Below, one piece after another: positions 30,477-41,356 of a stretch of DNA of 64,000 bases. Location: positions 30,558,001 to 30,622,000 of the forward strand of contig CANTUV010000008.1 of assembly GCA_947685225.1 (NCBI GenBank). Reading direction: 5' to 3'. Under the pieces are notes generated by a model. The model did no database searches. It was not told the origin of the DNA and saw nothing but the letters and a program-made list of their open reading frames with translations. This DNA is from Garcia nutans. Its lineage: Eukaryota > Streptophyta > Magnoliopsida > Malpighiales > Euphorbiaceae. A program made the position numbers and the translations under genes. Within the stretch, counting starts at the first letter, position 1; every line of letters begins with the position of its first letter.

Positions 30477-31482
30477 CCTACAAACTGCTGTTTCAGCGTA
30501 GGAGGATCAACTAGTCCAGTAATTGCAGCTGCCTCAGTTCTCCCATCACTGCAATTCATCTTGCAGCAGAACACCTTGCAAAGGGTATGTTTCTTTTAAT
30601 TGATAACAGAAAAATATCTCCTGTAAGCTTGTTATTTCTAAAAATTTGCATTCAAATGGTTGTTGACAGGAAGAAATTCTTAAATTGATCAAGTGTGTGG
30701 AGCAAAGTTCTGGTAACAAATCATCTATAAATCATATCTATCATCAGCACTTAATCCTGCATGCAATAAATATTTAACATAACTCATTTCTAGTGCAGGC
30801 AAGCAAATGGAATCAGCTGAAACAGCCACAAATGACCTTTTCCAGGTAGTTATCCCTTTTCTTATACCAGTGCATATAATTCGATTTTTATAAGAAATTG
30901 AGCAATAATAAGATTCTTTCTCCCTCATTCTTTTTCGTCTTCATCATCTTCATTAGGTGTGTATGTGGGTGTAATGGTTTGTACTATTGTTTCTCAATGA
31001 CAGCATGTAATGATTGTTATTTGTATTATCTCACAATATTGATTTAGGTTTTTAGTTTATTTGTTAAATACATTTATTTAGTTGAGTAGTGTATTAAATA
31101 AATTTATTTATTAATCAGTTCTTGTATGTGTAGAATTGTTTACAAAATAGTCAATAACTTGGCTGAGCTGGGAGCTATGGTGCTGCCTTAACCAGATCAT
31201 TTTTTATGAAGAGAATTTTTACCAGTCTTAACTTGAAAAAAAAGTTTGTTTCATTAGTTATTTCTGTTACCTGATTAAGATTATTTTATGCAACATGCAG
31301 ATATCACCTACATCTGCTAGGGAGAGGGAGCTGCAAACTCAGTTGATTAATCTGCAACAAAGGTATGATACATCAACTAAAAACTAGTAAGTGAAATCAT
31401 TGTTGCTATTTTGACATGAAGCTGAAACTCATCTAAATTAACAGTATTGGGAGCCTCATTGAGGAATTGCAGAGACAGAAGA
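30477..31482 (+). pseudogene. Captured gene fragment 1: spliced, unrecognised, partly coiled coil
   Basis: A chain of short pieces bounded by splice-like sites: about 30472-30587 (VLPSLQFILQQNTLQR), 30671-30713 (EEILKLIKCVEQSSG), 30799-30846 (KQMESAETATNDLF), about 31302-31362 (ARERELQTQLINLQQ) and about 31443-31481 (IGSLIEELQRQK). Each acceptor ends in AG after a T-rich tract (for example TTGTTGACAG, CTAGTGCAG) and the donors are GT. The joined product is Gln/Leu/Glu-rich and helical. I do not recognise the gene. It may be a separate capture from the TRA1 fragment. Confidence 0.5.
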
Positions 31483-31654
31483 TAAATTCAAAAATATTTT
31501 CTTTTCTTTCCTGCTGATGCTGGACTATAAGAATCTGTTTCCCGGAACAGTTGAGCTATGCAAAACACAATTCAAAAATGTAATTGTGTAGAGATTTTTA
31601 ACTGAGATTGAGATATGAATTTTAAATATGCCTCCTCATTAAATAAACTTTGAA

Positions 31655-34475
31655 GAGCTTGTATAGAGCTCCTCTGTACTACTATGGCATGGGCAGATTT
31701 CAAAACTCCAAATCATGCTGAATTGCGTGCTAAGATAATTTCCATGTTCTTCAAGTCTTTGACATGTCGAACACCAGAAATTGTAGCAGTTGCTAAGGAA
31801 GGTTTGCGACAGGTATTTTTGAGCTTTTATCCATTTGCTGGATGTGTTTATTAGTATGTTCTTTCTTTTTATCTTCTTCTCCTTGTCATTGTCTTTTCGC
31901 ATGGTCATGATATGGGTTCAACTGTAGATTATGAACAGTGCAGGGGCAGTTTTGAGAAGGCTGTGACTTACAAATAATGGTATTGATTATTGAATAATTC
32001 ATCTGCATGCTTGGCAAGACAATGGTAGTCTTTGTAACATTTGCATCTAGCTGGGCATGAAAGGATAGTTGCTGAAGGAATATAGCCTGACATTTTCTTT
32101 ACATGTTTAATCCATCCTTTTTTTACTATTCATATAAATTCTTGAAGAACTTGTTTCTATTTTCCAGTTAACTCAACGAGGGTTTTAATAGTATCTTTGT
32201 CATTCTGGCTTTCTGAGTTCTTATCTTTGTTCATCTTTATTTAGCATTTAAACTAATTTTCCTTGCTCACATGATATTTACATTAATTCTCATTAGGTTA
32301 TTAATCAGCAAAGGATGCCCAAAGAACTTCTGCAGAGCAGTCTTAGGCCTATTCTAGTAAACTTGGCTCACACCAAAAACCTCAGTATGCCTCTTCTGCA
32401 GGGTCTGGCCCGCCTGCTTGAACTTCTATCTAATTGGTTTAATGTTACCTTGGGTGGCAAGCTGTTGGAGCACCTTAGGAAATGGCTAGAACCTGAAAAA
32501 CTTGCCCAAAGTTTGAAGTCATGGAAAGCTGGTGAAGAGCCTAAAATTGCAGCAGGTAAGGCATCTTCATTTTGTGTACGCATGGTAATATTTGCATGGT
32601 GACTGAGTGTCGGAGTCAGACATATGGATGCATGTTAGCCTTCAAATGTAGATACCTATATATAAGTATTTATTTTTATGTTCCTATCCTGGTGCCATTG
32701 GATGTCCTAATACATCATGCCTTTTTCTTTTGGTTGTCTGCAGCTATCATTGAGCTTTTTCACTTGTTTCCTCTTGCTGCATCAAAGTTTCTTGATGAAC
32801 TTGTAACCTTGACCATTGATTTGGAAAGAGCTCTTCCCCCTGGACAAGTGTATAGTGAAATTAACAGTCCATATCGACTTCCTCTAACTAAATTCTTAAA
32901 TCGATATGCAATGCTGGCTGTTGACTATTTTCTTGCTCTATTAAGTGATCCAAAATACTTCAGACGGTAAGAATAAGATGCTGGAAGGACGTTAATTGTG
33001 CACTTGGATTATCACATTATGGATTATGCTTATCCTTTCAGTTTCCTTGTTGTAAATTGCAGGTTCATGTACATAATACGATCAGATACTGGCCAAGTAT
33101 TGAGAGAAGAACTTGCAAAGTCTCCACAGAAGATACTTGCAAGTGCCTTTCCTGAGTTTCTGCCAAAACAGGACTCAACAATGACACCTGGATCATCAAC
33201 TGCACCTGGTGCTTTAATAGGTGATGAAAGCCTTATTACCTCTCCATCTGATGGTATTAATTTACCATCTATACCTCATGTGGCAACTTCAGATGCTTAC
33301 TTTCAAGGGCTTGCACTTATTAAAACATTGGTGAAACTGATCCCTGGCAGGTTGCATGGTAATCGTTCTGTGTTTGATACTCTGGTACTAGTGTGGAAGT
33401 CACCTGCAAGAACTTCTCGGTTGCACAACGAACAAGAGCTGAACTTAGTGCAAGTAAGTTTAGTTACTATATAGCACAAGTAATAATTTCTGCCATATAA
33501 ATCTTCATCTGTTATGTGATGGTGCTGAAACTTTCAAACAATACTTGATGATCTTATTACATGGTGAAAAATATTAGTTGAGTGATTCTAAATACATGGT
33601 TGAGCAGCAGATAATGCTGAAAACCAAATATGCTCATTAAGTTTTGATTCTTCTACTCTAATAATATTTTCTCTCTTTTGCTGTCCTCTGCTAAGTTCTG
33701 CCTTTTGAGTAAGCATTTTCTGCTTTATATTTTTGCCTTTGTCAGAGAAAAAAATCCCGTAACTCTCCTTCACATACTTCATGTCTTTCTGTGTTCGCAC
33801 TTAGTTGGCTTGGTTGTGATACAGGTTTCTGTAGTTGGATTGATCCCTCTGAGACAGAATTGACTAGTCATGAATCTAGCTTCAAATTCGAACTTACTAT
33901 ATTGTCAAGACAGAGAAATGTGACTTTATTGGATTGGACAAATTTACTTGTTTTTAAATGTTTGCTCATTCAGAATACATGTTTTTAATTTTTTCATTAT
34001 TGTTTTTGCAGATTGTCCTTGTGAATAGTGATTGTCCAGTGACTAACAGATAGTCTTTGGATCCTTTATTAAATGCAGGTTAAAGAAAGCAAATGGCTTG
34101 TCAAATGCTTCCTGAATTACTTGCGACATGATAAAACTGAAGTCAATGTTCTGTTTGACATTCTCTCCATCTTCTTGTTTTATAGTCGTATTGACTATAC
34201 TTTTTTGAAGGAGTTTTATATTATTGAGGTACATTGCTCCATACCATTTTTTGGTGTTCTAAATATCTTTCCCAGTTGATTTGATAGTGGTATGGATTAA
34301 ACAAATAATCATCCTTTGTACCAGGTTGCTGAAGGCTATCCACCCAACTTGAAGAGATCACTTCTCTTTCATTTTTTGAACCTTTTCCAATCAAAACAAC
34401 TTGCTCATGATCATTTGGTGGTTGTGATGCAAATGCTCATTCTTCCAATGCTTGCACATGCCTCCTATAATCTAT
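31655..34475 (+). pseudogene. TRA1: Captured gene fragment 2: six exons of TRA1/TRRAP
   Basis: TRA1/TRRAP is the large PIKK-like scaffold of SAGA and NuA4 that contacts transcription activators. Exons: about 31655-31812, 32297-32555, 32744-32966, 33063-33453, 34079-34228 and 34325-about 34475. All introns have GT and AG ends, and all junctions keep frame (for example RR/FMYIIRSD and NLVQ/VKESKWL). Recognisable stretches include AWADFKTPNHAELRAKIISM, EINSPYRLPLTKFLNRYA, KTLVKLIPG, RIDYTFLKEFYIIE and VVVMQMLILPMLAHA. About 440 residues of a protein of nearly 4000 are present, with no stop in any exon. The match ends abruptly after LAHA. No start codon or C-terminus is included, so this is a fragment, not a working gene. 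Confidence 0.85.
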
Positions 34476-34957
34476 ACTTGGTAGAGATTTAAAAAAAAAA
34501 ATATTTATTTAGTTAAATTAACTGAGATTGAGATATGAATTTTAAATCTTTTTTGAAAGTTTAGGTATAACATGTTAACTTGTTAAATTGAAAGGGAAGG
34601 GTTAACATGTTATATTGAAAGAACATGGTTGACATGTTAACTTTTTTTTTTTTTGGGGTTGGGATAATATAGTGAACATATTATGTATAGAGTTTGCACA
34701 AGAGAGAGGAAGATTCATAGCAGTAGCTCATATGGGGAAAACTGCACATTCAAAGTGCATGCCTATGTTATCAAGTACTATGAAAACTTTATTCTTGAAA
34801 ATGGGAGCCGAACATTTATGCAATGCTAATTTTACCATATATATCTAACTTATATTAGTGCTTTCAGAAGTGCAGCAATCTAGAAGCAGTATTTGGATAG
34901 AGTGGTATAAGGAAAGTATGTCTTGGAGGCCTCCACTCTTAACCTCAAGTATGTCTT
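34476..34957. other. CACTA interior spacer
   Basis: Sequence between the two captured pieces. The phrase TTAACTGAGATTGAGATATG at about 34520 also occurs at about 31598, near the left edge of the TRA1 fragment, so it may be a repeat that flanks the capture. No gene is seen. Confidence 0.45.
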
Positions 34958-35050
34958 GCAGACTCAACCAGAATTCAGGCCTCCAATGTCTGAAGTTGTT
35001 CAGGATCTGAAAGACGTGATAAGGAGAGAACGCCCCAGCACTATAATTTA
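34958..35050 (+). pseudogene. Captured gene fragment 3: receptor-kinase C-terminal exon (STRUBBELIG/SRF-like)
   Basis: After the acceptor-like GTATGTCTTGCAG the frame reads TQPEFRPPMSEVVQDLKDVI, then RRERPSTI and a stop at 35047-35049. PEFRPPMSEVVQ is the conserved end of plant LRR receptor-kinase domains, closest to my memory of the STRUBBELIG-receptor family. Only about 30 codons are present, so the subfamily is uncertain. It is on the same strand as the TRA1 fragment. Confidence 0.65.
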
Positions 35051-35284
35051 ATATTGAAGATCTATATTGTTATTTTCAAGATAGATTATTTATAGTAGTG
35101 TTCTTAACACTTGTATAGTTAAATTGTAAAATATTTTATTCTATTGAAGATTAATAAAAGAATTATTTTTATCAATGTAATTAGTGTTTTTTTAGATTGT
35201 GTTTAAATGTTCCAAATGTATTTATAAAGTTCTCATAAAATTAATTGATAATATAAATAGTTTCAATAAAAATTAATATTAAAT
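35051..35284. other. AT-rich tail after captured exon
   Basis: AT-rich DNA that may include the 3' untranslated region of the captured kinase exon (AATAAAAG at about 35153). Nothing else is seen. Confidence 0.35.
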
Positions 35285-35692
35285 TACTACGGATTTGCTA
35301 TGAATCTGCGACGGATATTTGAAATCTATGACGGAATCTGCGACGATAATCTGCGACGGAATCTGTGATGGCAATATGTGACGGAATCTGCAACGAATTT
35401 GCTACGGAAATCTGCGACGGAATTTGCGACGAAAATCTGCGACGAAATCTGCGACGGAATCTGCGACGGCTGCCCTTTACCCACAAAAATTTAAGCGCGA
35501 GATTTGCAACCTCCGAGTGGTTGCAAATCCGTCGCAATCTGCGACGGCCTGTCGCAAATTGAAAATTGCGACGCCTTTTTTACTAACGGATCGTATCCGT
35601 CGCAGATCGGTCGCAGATCGGTCGCAAAACTTGATTTGCGACGGATCTGCGACGGATTCTGTCCGTCGCAGATAGCGTATTTTTTTGTAGTG
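35285..35692 (-). repeat. CACTA right subterminal repeats and terminal inverted repeat
   Basis: About 20 copies of TGCGACGGA-like motifs in both orientations, ending in AGCGTATTTTTTTGTAGTG. Unlike the left end there is no tandem amplification with internal TIR copies. Dense subterminal motifs in CACTA elements are known binding sites for the TNPA-type transposase partner. Confidence 0.85.
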
Positions 35693-35920
35693 TATAGATC
35701 AGATCCATCTCATATATTGCCAGTTGAATCTATTGAAGTGAGTTCAGATCTGACATTTGAAGAAGAACCAGTTGCTATTTTGGCACATGAAGTGAAAGAG
35801 TTAAGAAATAAGAAAGTGCCGTTGGTGAAAGTTTTATGGAAGAATCATGGGAGAGAAGAGGCAACTTGGGAGAACGAGCAAGCAATGCAAGATCAATATC
35901 CTCAACTGTTTCAGACTTGA
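35693..35920 (+). pseudogene. Tek-A integrase end with chromodomain
   Basis: The frame resumes at the TAT duplication: RSDPSHILPVESIEVSSDL, then a chromodomain-type stretch VPLVKVLWKNHGREEATWEN and a stop at 35918-35920. Chromodomains at the integrase end direct chromoviruses such as Del/Tekay to modified histones. It would be joined to 27692-28273 without the CACTA insert. Confidence 0.88.
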
Positions 35921-35951
35921 TATCAGGTAATTTCGAGGACGAAATTTCTTT

Positions 35952-35966
35952 TTAGAGGGGGAGAAT
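35952..35966 (+). other. Tek-A polypurine tract
   Basis: AGAGGGGGAGAAT lies directly before the 3' LTR; plus-strand DNA synthesis would start here. Confidence 0.85.
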
Positions 35967-38158
35967 TGTAATATCCCAATGTATGCCCTAGAAGTTTTGA
36001 ATATTATTGTTGTTTTAATTGGATTGAATGTATATGTTAATTTGAAAGAGAAAAGAATTTTAAAAGAAAGTGTATATGTTGTATATATGGTTGTATAAAT
36101 AACATATACATAAGTCAAAATGGATGGTCAAAGGAAGAGGATATTTATTTGTTATGTGTGAAATTACTAAAAAGGGCATATAAGTGAAAAGAAGTTAAGT
36201 TAAATGGATGAGGGCATTTAAGTAATTGTCTTGTTAGAATTGCTTGGTGGAGATTTAAAGAAGAAGAGAAGTTTGACTTGTCTTCATTTTCTTTTCTTTT
36301 CATTTGAGTGGCCGGCTACCAAAGGAAAAAGAGAGCAAGAAAGGTGTTTTAATTTCTAAAATCAAATTGAAGGAATTTTCAAGGGATTAAGTGGAAATCC
36401 AAGAAGTTTTATTATTTTGGTAAGTTCTTTCTCTTGATTTCTTTTGTTATTTTAAGTTGTTGGTAAGTTTGATTGTTGATTTTTGGAAGTAAGGTTGTGT
36501 TGATTGTTATATGTTGGAATATGTTTGATTAAATTGATTGTGGTATTTGTTTTGAATGAGAAATAAAAAGATGAGTTGTTGTTAGTTTTGAAAGAGTAAG
36601 AGTGATGTTGATTTTAGGGTTTTGAGTTGGTAAGTGTTGTTAATGTTAAGTTTGGTTGATTATTTTCATAGATCTTCATGTTGGTTGTGTTTGTTGGAGT
36701 TGTAAGCATTAAACATGTGATTTTGGTCGAAGGCAGTAGCATTCTAGATGCCACGCCCGTAGCCCTTTGGTGCCATGGCCGTGGAGGTGTTGGATAATTT
36801 GGACAGATTTGGTTTCTACCCCACGCCCGTGGGGGTTGGGGTGGCCACGGCCGTGGGCTATAATGTGTGTTGTTGGATTGTTAATTATGATCTAAAGGTC
36901 TAAGAGGAGGTTAACAAGTGATAAATTGTATTGGAATTGATAGGGTTCATCATTGTTTTGGTTTAGGTTGTGAAGAAGGTGAATTGTCCTAATTTGAGAA
37001 GTGAAGAGTTCTTGGAAATAAGAAGTGTATAGAGTTGTTTAAGTGTTGCATAAGGTAAGTACAAACCTTGCATTGTTGCATACATTCATATGATGTTGAA
37101 ATTGAACATACATTTGATGATATTGATGATGCATATGAATGATATTATGTTGTATATAATGTGAGACATAATGTGAACATGGATTATGTATATGAATTAC
37201 TTTGATGTTAGTATATATTACAATGATGAAAGTGAAATGAGAAATGGAATTGAGAAAGTAATGTTTAATGATATAAATGAATGAACTTATCTGCCTCCTG
37301 CGGAACCATACGGACCCATTGTGTTGGGCAACCGAACTTGGACTACCGACCTGGTTGGGGGGAATGTTCAATACAGTTAGTATTATACGTACCTATCTGG
37401 CTCCTGCGGAACCATGCGGACCCAGTGGATTGGGCAACCGAACTTGGACTACCGACCTGGTTCGGGGAAGGTTCGTTACTGATAGTCTTATGCGTGCTTA
37501 TCAGCCTCCTGTGGACCCCTGGGATTGGCAGTGGCCTGAGGCCCAGTGGTCAACCGACCTGGTTGGGGGAAAGTTCGTATATGAAGCCATAGTTGTTGGC
37601 TATATTGATAAACTTTGAATAAGTAAAATAGATGATGATATAATTATTGAATTAATGAAATGTATATTTATAAGTATGATCCTTATTGATTGAATGTATG
37701 ACATTGATATTGATATTGCATATTATCATTGTGGTTTGTACTACTGAGTTGTGGCTCAGTGCGATTGTGATTTATCGCGCAGGTGATAGAGTTGATAGAG
37801 TTGAGACGGAGGATTCCTCTAGACTTAGTTGAATTTGTTTTGATTGTGACGAGTTGGATTAGAGCTTAAAGATCAGAGAGTCAAGCTGCCATTCATGTAT
37901 ATATTTCATATTTTGTAACTTTAATGTTTAATGTATTTGTACTTGTAAATTTGCATATAACTTCCGATGGGTATTAAATAAATGTTTTTATCCATTGTGT
38001 CTTATGATTTTCACTTAAACATTTGGTATTTCTTTAATTTTTATTTTATTCTAAATGTGAGTTGTATATTTGTAAAGTGTGGCATTTCTATATTTAGTAT
38101 ACGTATATTATGATCATATAAGCATGCTGTGTACGTATACGGATATAGGGGTGTTACA
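35967..38158 (+). repeat. Tek-A 3' LTR
   Basis: TGTAATATCCCAATG to GGGTGTTACA, 2192 bases. It differs from the 5' LTR by a modest number of substitutions, a one-base addition in AGTCAAAATGG and a repeated GATAGAGTT at about 37787-37800. High similarity means Tek-A is young relative to the elements around it. Confidence 0.92.
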
Positions 38159-39345
38159 TGTTCACTCTCCCAAGTTGCCTCTTCTTTTGCATGATTCTTC
38201 CAAAGAACCTTCACCAGTGGCACTTTCTTATTTCTCAACTCTTTCACTTCACGTGCCAAAATAGCAATTGATTCTTCTTCAAAAGTCAGATCCGGACTCA
38301 CCTCAATAGATTCAACTGGTAAAACATGAGATGGGTCTAATCTGTACCTCCGCAGCATAGAAACATAAAAAACATTATGGATTCTATCCAACTCAGGCGG
38401 CAAAGCGAGTTGATAAGCAACTGGTCCAACTCTTTCTAATACTTCATAAGGTACAATAAAACGAGGACTTAGCTTCCCTTTTCTGCCAAATCTCAAAATC
38501 TTTTTCCAAGGAGACACTTTCAAAAATACTTTATCTCCAACATCAAACTCTATGTCTCTCCTTTTCAAATCTGAATAAGATTTCTGTCGATCTGAAGCTG
38601 CTTTCAACCGATCCCGAATTATTTTCACTTTCTCTTTCATTTCTTTAATCAAATTAGGACCAACCAATTTACTTTCCCCAACTTTGTTCCAACATAGAGG
38701 CGTCCTACATCTTCTACCATACAATGCCTCATATGGTGCCATTCCAATACTGGATTGATGACTGTTATTGTAAGCAAATTCCACAAGTGGCAAAAATCTG
38801 TCCCAACTTCCAGAAAAATCAATGACACAGCTTCTCAACATATCCTCAATAATCTGTATCACTCTCTATGATTGCCCTTCTGTCTGCAGATGAAAAGCAG
38901 TGCTAAAGTGCAATCGAGAACCCAAAGCACCATGTAAACTCTTCCAAAATCTCAAAGTAAACCGAGGATCTCGATCGGACACCAAAGAAATTGGAACTCC
39001 ATGCAATTTCACTATCTCACTGATATACAGCTCAGCCAACTTCTCAAGAGAATAGTCCATTCGAACTGGAAGAAAATGAACTATTTTTGTCAACCGATCA
39101 ACAATCACCCAAATAGCATCATGCTTCTTCTGAGACAATGGCAAACCAGACACAAAATCCATTGTCACACGTTCCCATTTCCATTCAGGCATTGCTAAAG
39201 GTTGAAGCAACCCTGTTGGAACTTAATGCTCAGCTTTCACCCTCTGACAAGTGAGACACTTGGATACAAATTCCGCTATGTCTCTTTTCATAGCTGACCA
39301 CCAATAATGTTGCTTCAAATCCTGATACATCTTTGTACTCCCAGG
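38159..39345 (-). pseudogene. Tek-B integrase with chromodomain, catalytic Glu codon is a stop
   Basis: Minus strand: H2C2 part at about 39345-39225 (FAMHPGSTKMYQDLKQHYWW ... CLTCQRVKAEH) followed by a TAA at 39222-39224. The core has Asp in MDFVSGLP and Asp in VSDRDPRF. At TEGQS the next codon is TAG (38866-38868) where relatives have the catalytic Glu (GAG). The C-terminal part and chromodomain (LVKVLWKNHAKEEATWESE) reach the Tek-A junction at 38163. The nominal continuation beyond that point runs into Tek-A's LTR by chance. Confidence 0.9.
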
Positions 39346-41341
39346 GTGCATAGCAAAAACCGACTGGTGTGCTTCCTCTAAAATAATCTTTCTCAAACTA
39401 GCAACATCAGGAACACACAATCTATCCTTAAACCAAAGGCTACCATCACTTCTCACATGAAATTCTCGGCTCTCCCCATTTTGGCAATCTGACACAATCT
39501 TCTGAATTTTCTCATCAGCCAATTGAGCCTCTCTTATCTGGTCCAACAACACCGGTCTCAATTGCAACTGAGCCAACAATGCACCATCATCACATGATTC
39601 AAAACTAGCATACAACACTCTCAACTCAACAAACAATGAGAGCGAATAAATAGTCAAACCTGCCAAAGACTTCCGACTCAAGGCATCAGCAACAACATTT
39701 GCCTTACTAGGATGATAATCAATCAAACAGTCGTAGTCTTTGATCAATTCCAACCACCATCTCTGCCGAAGATTAAGCTCTCTCTGAACCCCCAAATATT
39801 TCAAACTCTTATGATCTGTGTAGATAAAACACTTCTCTCCATACAAATAATGTCACCAAATCTTCAAAGCAAACACTATAGCTGCCAATTCCAAATCATG
39901 CGTCAGGTAATTAAGCTCATGCGGCTTCAACTGCTGAGAAGCATAAGCTATAACTTTACCCTCTTGCATCAAAACACATCCTAAACCATTATGTAAAGCA
40001 TCACTATAAATCACATATGGTTTATCTTCCACAGGTAAAGCAAGAACAGGTGCTTGAGTCAACATCTCCTTCAACTGCTCAAAGCTAGCTTGACACTGAT
40101 CTGTCCACACAAATCTAACTCCCTTTCGAAGTAATCTGGTGAGTGGAGTAGCTATCAAAGAAAAACCTTTCACAAAACGTCGATAATAGCCTGCCAAACC
40201 CAGAAAACTTCTAACTTCAGTCACAGACTTCGGTGGACTCAAATTCAAAATGGCCTCAACTTTACTCGGATCAACTCTAATACCATCTGCTGAAACTATA
40301 TGACCCAGAAAAGTCACTTGATCAAGCCAAAAGTCACACTTCGACAACTTAGCATACAATTTCTTCTCTCTCAAAGTCTGCAATACAATCCGCAAATGCT
40401 TTTCATGATCCTCTTCATTACGCGAATACACCAAAATATCATCAATGAAGACCACTACAAACTGATCTAGATAGGGCCTAAACACCCTATTCATCAAATC
40501 CATGAAAGCTGCAGGTGCATTCATCAATCCAAAAGGCATCACTAAAAACTCATAATGCCCATACCTTGTGCGGAAAGCTGTCTTAGGAACATCTTCCTCT
40601 CTGACCCTCAACTGACGGTACCCTGATCTCAAATTAATCTTGGAGAACACTGCTGCTCCCTTTAACTGATCGAAAAGATCATCTATCCTAGGCGAAGGAT
40701 ACTTATTCTTGATAGTCACCTTATTCAATTGCCTATAATCGATGCACAACCTCAATGTACCATCCTTCTTCTTCACAAACAAAACAGGAGTTCCCCACGG
40801 AGAAACACTAGGGTGAATAAACCCTTTATCCAACAACTCCTGCAACTGCACCTTCAACTCTTTCAACTCAGTAGGTGCCATTCGATAAGGAGTAATAGAG
40901 ATGGGAGTTGTACCAGGAAACAAATCGATACCAAACTCAACCTCTCTCTCAGGGGGTAACCCTGGCAACTCCTCCGAAAAAACATCTGGAAATTCCGCAA
41001 CTGTGGGTATACTATCAAGTTGAGAACCCACTACTCTGGTATCCACAACATGAGCAAGATAAGCATCACACCCTTTTCTAATCAACTTTCTAGCTACAAC
41101 AGCTGAAACAAACAAGCATGCAAGTTGTTTCTGCTCACCAGATACCATCACACTTCTACCATCACCGGTTCTCAGGGTAACACACTTCTTTTGACAATCT
41201 ACCACAGCTCCATGCTTAAACAACCAATCCAAGCCTAATATCAAATCATACTCCTTAAAAGGCATTTCAATCAAAATCACCCAAAAACTCATCACCTTAT
41301 ACCACAACTGAACTATCACGATGCACCTTACTCACTACAAA
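39346..41341 (-). pseudogene. Tek-B protease end, reverse transcriptase, RNase H
   Basis: Minus-strand frame 41319-39853 contains the end of the protease (DLILGLDWL), RT motifs LCIDYRQLNKVT, VMPFGLMNAPA and FIDDILVYS, and the start of RNase H (VIYSDALHNGLGCVL). A TGA at 39850-39852 replaces the Trp of KIWRHYL; RNase H then continues in 39846-39223. At the left of the frame the protease is preceded by a repeated 31-base phrase at the Tek-C junction (41310-41356). A TAA at about 41318 interrupts the protease itself. Confidence 0.9.
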
Positions 41342-41356
41342 CACTATCACGATGCA

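Larger units (their letters stand above)
28274..35692 (+). mobile_element. Non-autonomous CACTA (En/Spm-type) transposon carrying host gene fragments
   Basis: The left end is CACTACAAAAATATTCGG and the right end TTTTTTTGTAGTG, giving terminal inverted repeats of about 11-13 bases in the CACTA class. The 3-base target duplication TAT is at 28271-28273 and 35693-35695, the length expected for this superfamily. Removing the element restores the integrase frame (LRRY then RSDPSHILPVES). Subterminal regions at both ends are packed with GCGACGGA/TCCGTCGC motifs. No transposase gene is visible. The 5-kb interior holds intron-containing gene pieces, so the capture was at DNA level. The strand given is that of the main captured gene. 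Confidence 0.9.
21503..38158 (+). mobile_element. Tek-A: Del/Tekay Ty3 retrotransposon with complete LTRs
   Basis: Plus-strand element with LTRs 21503-23683 and 35967-38158, which are nearly identical by eye. A perfect 5-base target-site duplication, TGTTC, lies at 21498-21502 and 38159-38163. It has a tRNA-Met-type primer site, gag, protease, RT, RNase H, integrase with chromodomain and a polypurine tract. The CACTA transposon at 28274-35692 splits the integrase from its chromodomain. Without that insert the element is about 9.2 kb. Nonsense codons and frameshifts make it non-autonomous. Confidence 0.92.

Noticed and set aside
31655..34475. TRA1 exons as a working host gene
   Set aside because: Only about a tenth of the protein is present, without start or C-terminus, and the piece lies between CACTA ends in an integrase gene.
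38041..38862. Single 273-codon minus frame covering Tek-B integrase and the Tek-A LTR
   Set aside because: The last 30 or so codons are LTR sequence past the TGTTC junction; the frame is a chance fusion.
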